Of a stretch of DNA of 27,229 nucleotides, positions 24,896-27,229 are shown one piece after another. How positions within the stretch are numbered: the first letter of the stretch is position 1; the number at the start of each line of letters is the position of its first letter. Source of the DNA: Candidatus Latescibacterota bacterium (GTDB lineage Bacteria; Latescibacterota; UBA2968; UBA8231); assembly GCA_022825185.1 (NCBI GenBank), contig JAJDYK010000200.1, positions 1 to 27,229 of the forward strand, read 5' to 3'. The position numbers and the translations under genes were made by a program. The notes under the pieces were generated by a model. The model was not told where the DNA came from. It did no database searches and saw only the letters and a list, made by a program, of their open reading frames with translations.

Positions 24896-25603
24896 ATGCT
24901 ACGCAATAACCTGATCGTCGCTTGGCGCAATCTGCGCCGCTATCGGCTGTACACCGTGATCAACGTGGGTGGGCTGGCCGTGGCCTTCGCGGTGGCCATC
25001 TTCGTCGGTCTGCACATGTATAGTGCGTTGACGTGGGACCGATTCCACGCCAATGGCGAGCAGATCTACCAAGTCTGCATGACACATCCGGCCGGAAAAG
25101 GGCGGGCCCATACGTCGATGCCGGGAGACCTCGGCCCGGAGATGGTGGCTACACTCCCCGCTGTGCTGCGCTCGGTTCGTACGGACGATACGTCCGGGCT
25201 GTTGAGCTACGGAGATCAAGTGACCGAGGCGAGGGGACGGTTCGCCGACCCTAACTTCTTTGATCTGTTTAGCTTCCCGCTGATCGCGGGCAATCCGGGC
25301 ACGGCCCTCGACGCGCCGAACTCGATCGTGCTGTCGCAGCGGCTGTCGCAGCGGCTGTTCGGCGACGCCGACCCCATGGGCCAGACCCTGCAACTAGGGG
25401 ACCGCGGTATCAGCGGCGACTTCGTCGTCACCGGAATCGCCGCCGACGTGCCGAACGAGTCCAGTCTGAAGTTCGACTGGGTGACCCCCTTCGTCCAGCG
25501 GGAAATCCAGACTGGGGGGCGCGGCGTAGGTGAGACCTACTTACAGATCGCCGATGCCGCAGGCGTGGAGTCGGCCTTGGCCTTCGACTCGGATCGGTAC
25601 TGA
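24896..25603 (+). CDS. FtsX/MacB-type permease, N-terminal part (cut by in-frame TGA)
   Basis: These 235 residues contain the N-terminal membrane segment (about 20-43; LYTVINVGGLAVAFAVAIFVGL) and most of the first periplasmic domain (FADPNFFDLFSFPLIAGNPG; SIVLSQRLSQRLFGDADPMG). The frame then hits TGA (25601-25603), after ...FDSDRY. Reading continues in the same frame beyond the stop with typical permease sequence, so this is a point nonsense change (for example CGA to TGA), not a frameshift. The ORF is less than a third of the roughly 800 residues of the intact paralogue in this operon. The fragment alone has one membrane helix and cannot form a channel. GGGAGG precedes the ATG. Confidence 0.85.
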   Translation: MLRNNLIVAWRNLRRYRLYTVINVGGLAVAFAVAIFVGLHMYSALTWDRFHANGEQIYQVCMTHPAGKGRAHTSMPGDLGPEMVATLPAVLRSVRTDDTSGLLSYGDQVTEARGRFADPNFFDLFSFPLIAGNPGTALDAPNSIVLSQRLSQRLFGDADPMGQTLQLGDRGISGDFVVTGIAADVPNESSLKFDWVTPFVQREIQTGGRGVGETYLQIADAAGVESALAFDSDRY

Positions 25604-25675
25604 GAGGGTTCTGAACTCCTCATCGTGCCGCTGTTCGACAAGCGGCTAGATCCCCAACTCAGTGCGGGGAGGTCG

Positions 25676-27229
25676 ATGAAGCATACGCTCTACCGCAATG
25701 GATTCGTCGCCTGCCTCGTGCTGCTGCTGGCGTGTATCAACTACGCCAACTTGGCCGCGGGCATGTCGCTGACGAGGGCGCACGAAGTCGGTGTGCGCAA
25801 GGTGGTCGGTGCCGGACGGGGACAGCTAATGCGCCAGTACTTTGCCGAGTCTATGCTGCTCTGCTTCGTCGCCCTAGCGCTGGCCGTGCTGCTGACGGAG
25901 ATCTTGCTGCCGGGCCTGAATCGTCTGATGACGATGCCTGGATCGTTCGAAACGCGCCTCGACCTGCAGTACACGCCGTGGACGGTGATGGCCCTAGCCG
26001 GGTTCGGCGTGGTCATGGGACTCGTGGCGGGCGCGTACCCAGCGCTGGTGCAGTCGCGGATGCAGCCAGTCGAGATTATGCAGGACAGGCTCCAAGTGCG
26101 AGGCCGTGCCGGCCGCGTCTTAGTAGTCGTTCAGTTCGTGGCCTCCACGGTGTTCCTGACCACGGCCCTCATCGTGGCTCGGCAGGTTGATCATTGGGAG
26201 TCCCTAGATCAGGGCTACGACCCGCAGCTCGTGGTCTGCATCCCGACGTTTGCGGGCCCCTCGAAAGAGGAAGGCGTACATGAGTCGCAGCGCTTTCTGG
26301 AGATTTTCCGCCGAGAGATCCTCCCGCTTTCGGGTGTGCTCGCCGTGTCTGGCTCCAGGGATTTCCCCGGTAGAGTCAGTGACATTCACTACGCGCAGGG
26401 ACGGCCGGATGCCTCGCTGATTGAGGTAGATCCGCACTTCCTGCACACCCTTGGCCTAGAGGTGGTCGAGGGTGAGGACTTCCCTCCGGACCTGCTGGCC
26501 AGTGGTCGCGTAGTGCTCGTCAACCAGCAGATAGCGGCCACGCTAGAGGGACCGGTCGTCGGCTCCCACCTCGAAGACCTCGAAGTCGGATACCGGCCGC
26601 GGATTATTGGCGTGGTCTCCGACTTCCAGCACGACAATCCCAGTTCCAGCCGCTTCGTGCCGGAACTCGTGCTCAGCGTCCGACCGGAGCATCGCATTGG
26701 GACGGTGCTGGTGCGGGTGCGACCCGAGGGGGTGCCCGAGACGCTCGCCGAGCTGCGCGAGGCTTGGGAACGGCTGGCACCCGGGGTGCCTTTCAGCTAT
26801 CGCTTTCTCGAAGACCATATCGCCGAGCGCTTCCTTTATGAAGCCATCACCATTAGCCTGCTGCGCTGGGTGACCGGGTTCCTCGTGCTAATCGCCTGTC
26901 TCGGCGTCTTCGGCATGGCCTCCCTCGCCGTCAGCCGACGCACCAAGGAGGTGGCCGTGCGCAAAGTCCTCGGTGCCTCGACTGCGAGCGTGGCCGTGCT
27001 GCTGTCGGCGCAGTCCACGCGGCTCGTGCTGATCGCCGTGGTCATCGCCATACCCCTGACCTACCAACTCTCGGAGTTTTTACTCCGCAGGGCGTTGTTG
27101 CATGAATCCTATCGTAGGTATGGTTTTAGCCTGTTGTTCGTTTGTCAGTTGCTTTTTTCGATCCGCTCCGATTGGGGTTTGCCCAAATGGATCATTCGAT
27201 TGAGGATGGCACAGCCTATGCGACTTTCG
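25676..27229 (+). CDS. FtsX/MacB-type permease, C-terminal part (possible restart; truncated)
   Basis: In the same frame as the N-terminal fragment, an open frame runs from the TGA to the window end. It contains ACINYANLAAGMSLTRAHEVG followed by VRKVVGAGRGQL (first FtsX block), a second periplasmic region and RRTKEVAVRKVLGASTASVA (second FtsX block). A GGGGAGG site (25666-25672) three bases before an ATG (25676-25678) offers an internal start, so the two halves might be made as separate chains. Normal permease sequence stops near 27090 (TYQLSEFLLR), just before the expected last membrane helices, and is replaced by insertion-sequence-like DNA. Most likely this is a decaying gene. Confidence 0.72.
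   Translation, partial: MKHTLYRNGFVACLVLLLACINYANLAAGMSLTRAHEVGVRKVVGAGRGQLMRQYFAESMLLCFVALALAVLLTEILLPGLNRLMTMPGSFETRLDLQYTPWTVMALAGFGVVMGLVAGAYPALVQSRMQPVEIMQDRLQVRGRAGRVLVVVQFVASTVFLTTALIVARQVDHWESLDQGYDPQLVVCIPTFAGPSKEEGVHESQRFLEIFRREILPLSGVLAVSGSRDFPGRVSDIHYAQGRPDASLIEVDPHFLHTLGLEVVEGEDFPPDLLASGRVVLVNQQIAATLEGPVVGSHLEDLEVGYRPRIIGVVSDFQHDNPSSSRFVPELVLSVRPEHRIGTVLVRVRPEGVPETLAELREAWERLAPGVPFSYRFLEDHIAERFLYEAITISLLRWVTGFLVLIACLGVFGMASLAVSRRTKEVAVRKVLGASTASVAVLLSAQSTRLVLIAVVIAIPLTYQLSEFLLRRALLHESYRRYGFSLLFVCQLLFSIRSDWGLPKWIIRLRMAQPMRLS
27090..27229 (+). mobile_element. Probable insertion-sequence end with start of transposase
   Basis: From GGGCGTTGTTGCATGAATCC (27090-27109) the sequence no longer fits the permease family. 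It resembles the GGCGTTGTTGCAT-type termini I associate with IS5-related elements. About 80 bases further in, an ATG (27187) opens a frame reading MDHSIEDGTAYATF that leaves the window and could be a transposase start. The element family and the other end cannot be confirmed here. Confidence 0.45.

Noticed and set aside
25601..25603. Stop-codon recoding (TGA as Trp, Gly or selenocysteine)
   Set aside because: Several intact genes in the window end in TGA (first antitoxin, amidohydrolase, methyltransferase). A selenocysteine at this poorly conserved permease position would be unprecedented.
25732..26190. 152-codon plus-strand ORF in another frame
   Set aside because: The permease frame in the same stretch carries clear FtsX motifs; this ORF is an out-of-frame shadow.

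Overview
The window comes from a Gram-negative, fairly GC-rich bacterium. It encodes two TonB-dependent outer-membrane receptors, an LbtU-like porin, a periplasmic adaptor and a sigma-54 response regulator. TGA is used as a normal stop. The mix (DUF5916 protein, carboxypeptidase-regulatory-type TonB receptor, PhyH dioxygenase, split MacB-like exporters beside an NtrC/NtrY-type pair) recalls FCB-group, Latescibacterota or Acidobacteriota genomes, but no marker allows a firm assignment. No rRNA, tRNA or CRISPR array was seen.

Left edge (1-313, minus strand): the first eight codons of what is very probably aspS (aspartyl-tRNA synthetase), preceded by a textbook ribosome-mediated attenuator. A 26-codon leader ORF with its own Shine-Dalgarno carries six consecutive Asn/Asp codons. 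Behind it lie a protector hairpin, an antiterminator and a U-tailed terminator that exclude each other. This is the most striking element of the window.

314-4767: a secreted/outer-membrane DUF5916 protein (minus), then a Phd/PIN toxin-antitoxin pair with a palindromic operator, and directly behind it a PD-(D/E)XK-like DUF4268 protein in AT-richer DNA. 4854-11811 (plus): a PhyH-type dioxygenase, a COG3964 amidohydrolase, a 32-codon ORF, an LbtU-like porin, a SAM methyltransferase and a TonB-dependent receptor. The last four look like one outer-membrane uptake operon. It converges on a second, SusC-like TonB receptor (11883-14546, minus), with a 29-bp perfect palindrome between the two. 14804-15391: a DUF433/DUF5615 toxin-antitoxin-like pair.

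15530-19030 (minus): an NtrY-like histidine kinase and an NtrC-like regulator that overlap, with a third toxin-antitoxin pair (Phd/FitB-like PIN) upstream. A diverged direct repeat of about 65 bp, headed by a palindromic motif, lies on both sides of this toxin-antitoxin pair: just before the regulator gene, and before the exporter operon. 19505-27229 (plus): a MacB/Lol-like export operon with FtsX-type permease, HlyD-type adaptor, two ABC ATPases and a second permease. A -24/-12 (sigma-54) promoter-like sequence lies upstream of the operon, which suggests control by the adjacent two-component system. The second permease is decaying. An in-frame TGA interrupts it, a well-placed ribosome-binding site and ATG follow the stop, and its 3' end runs into what looks like an insertion-sequence end at the right edge.
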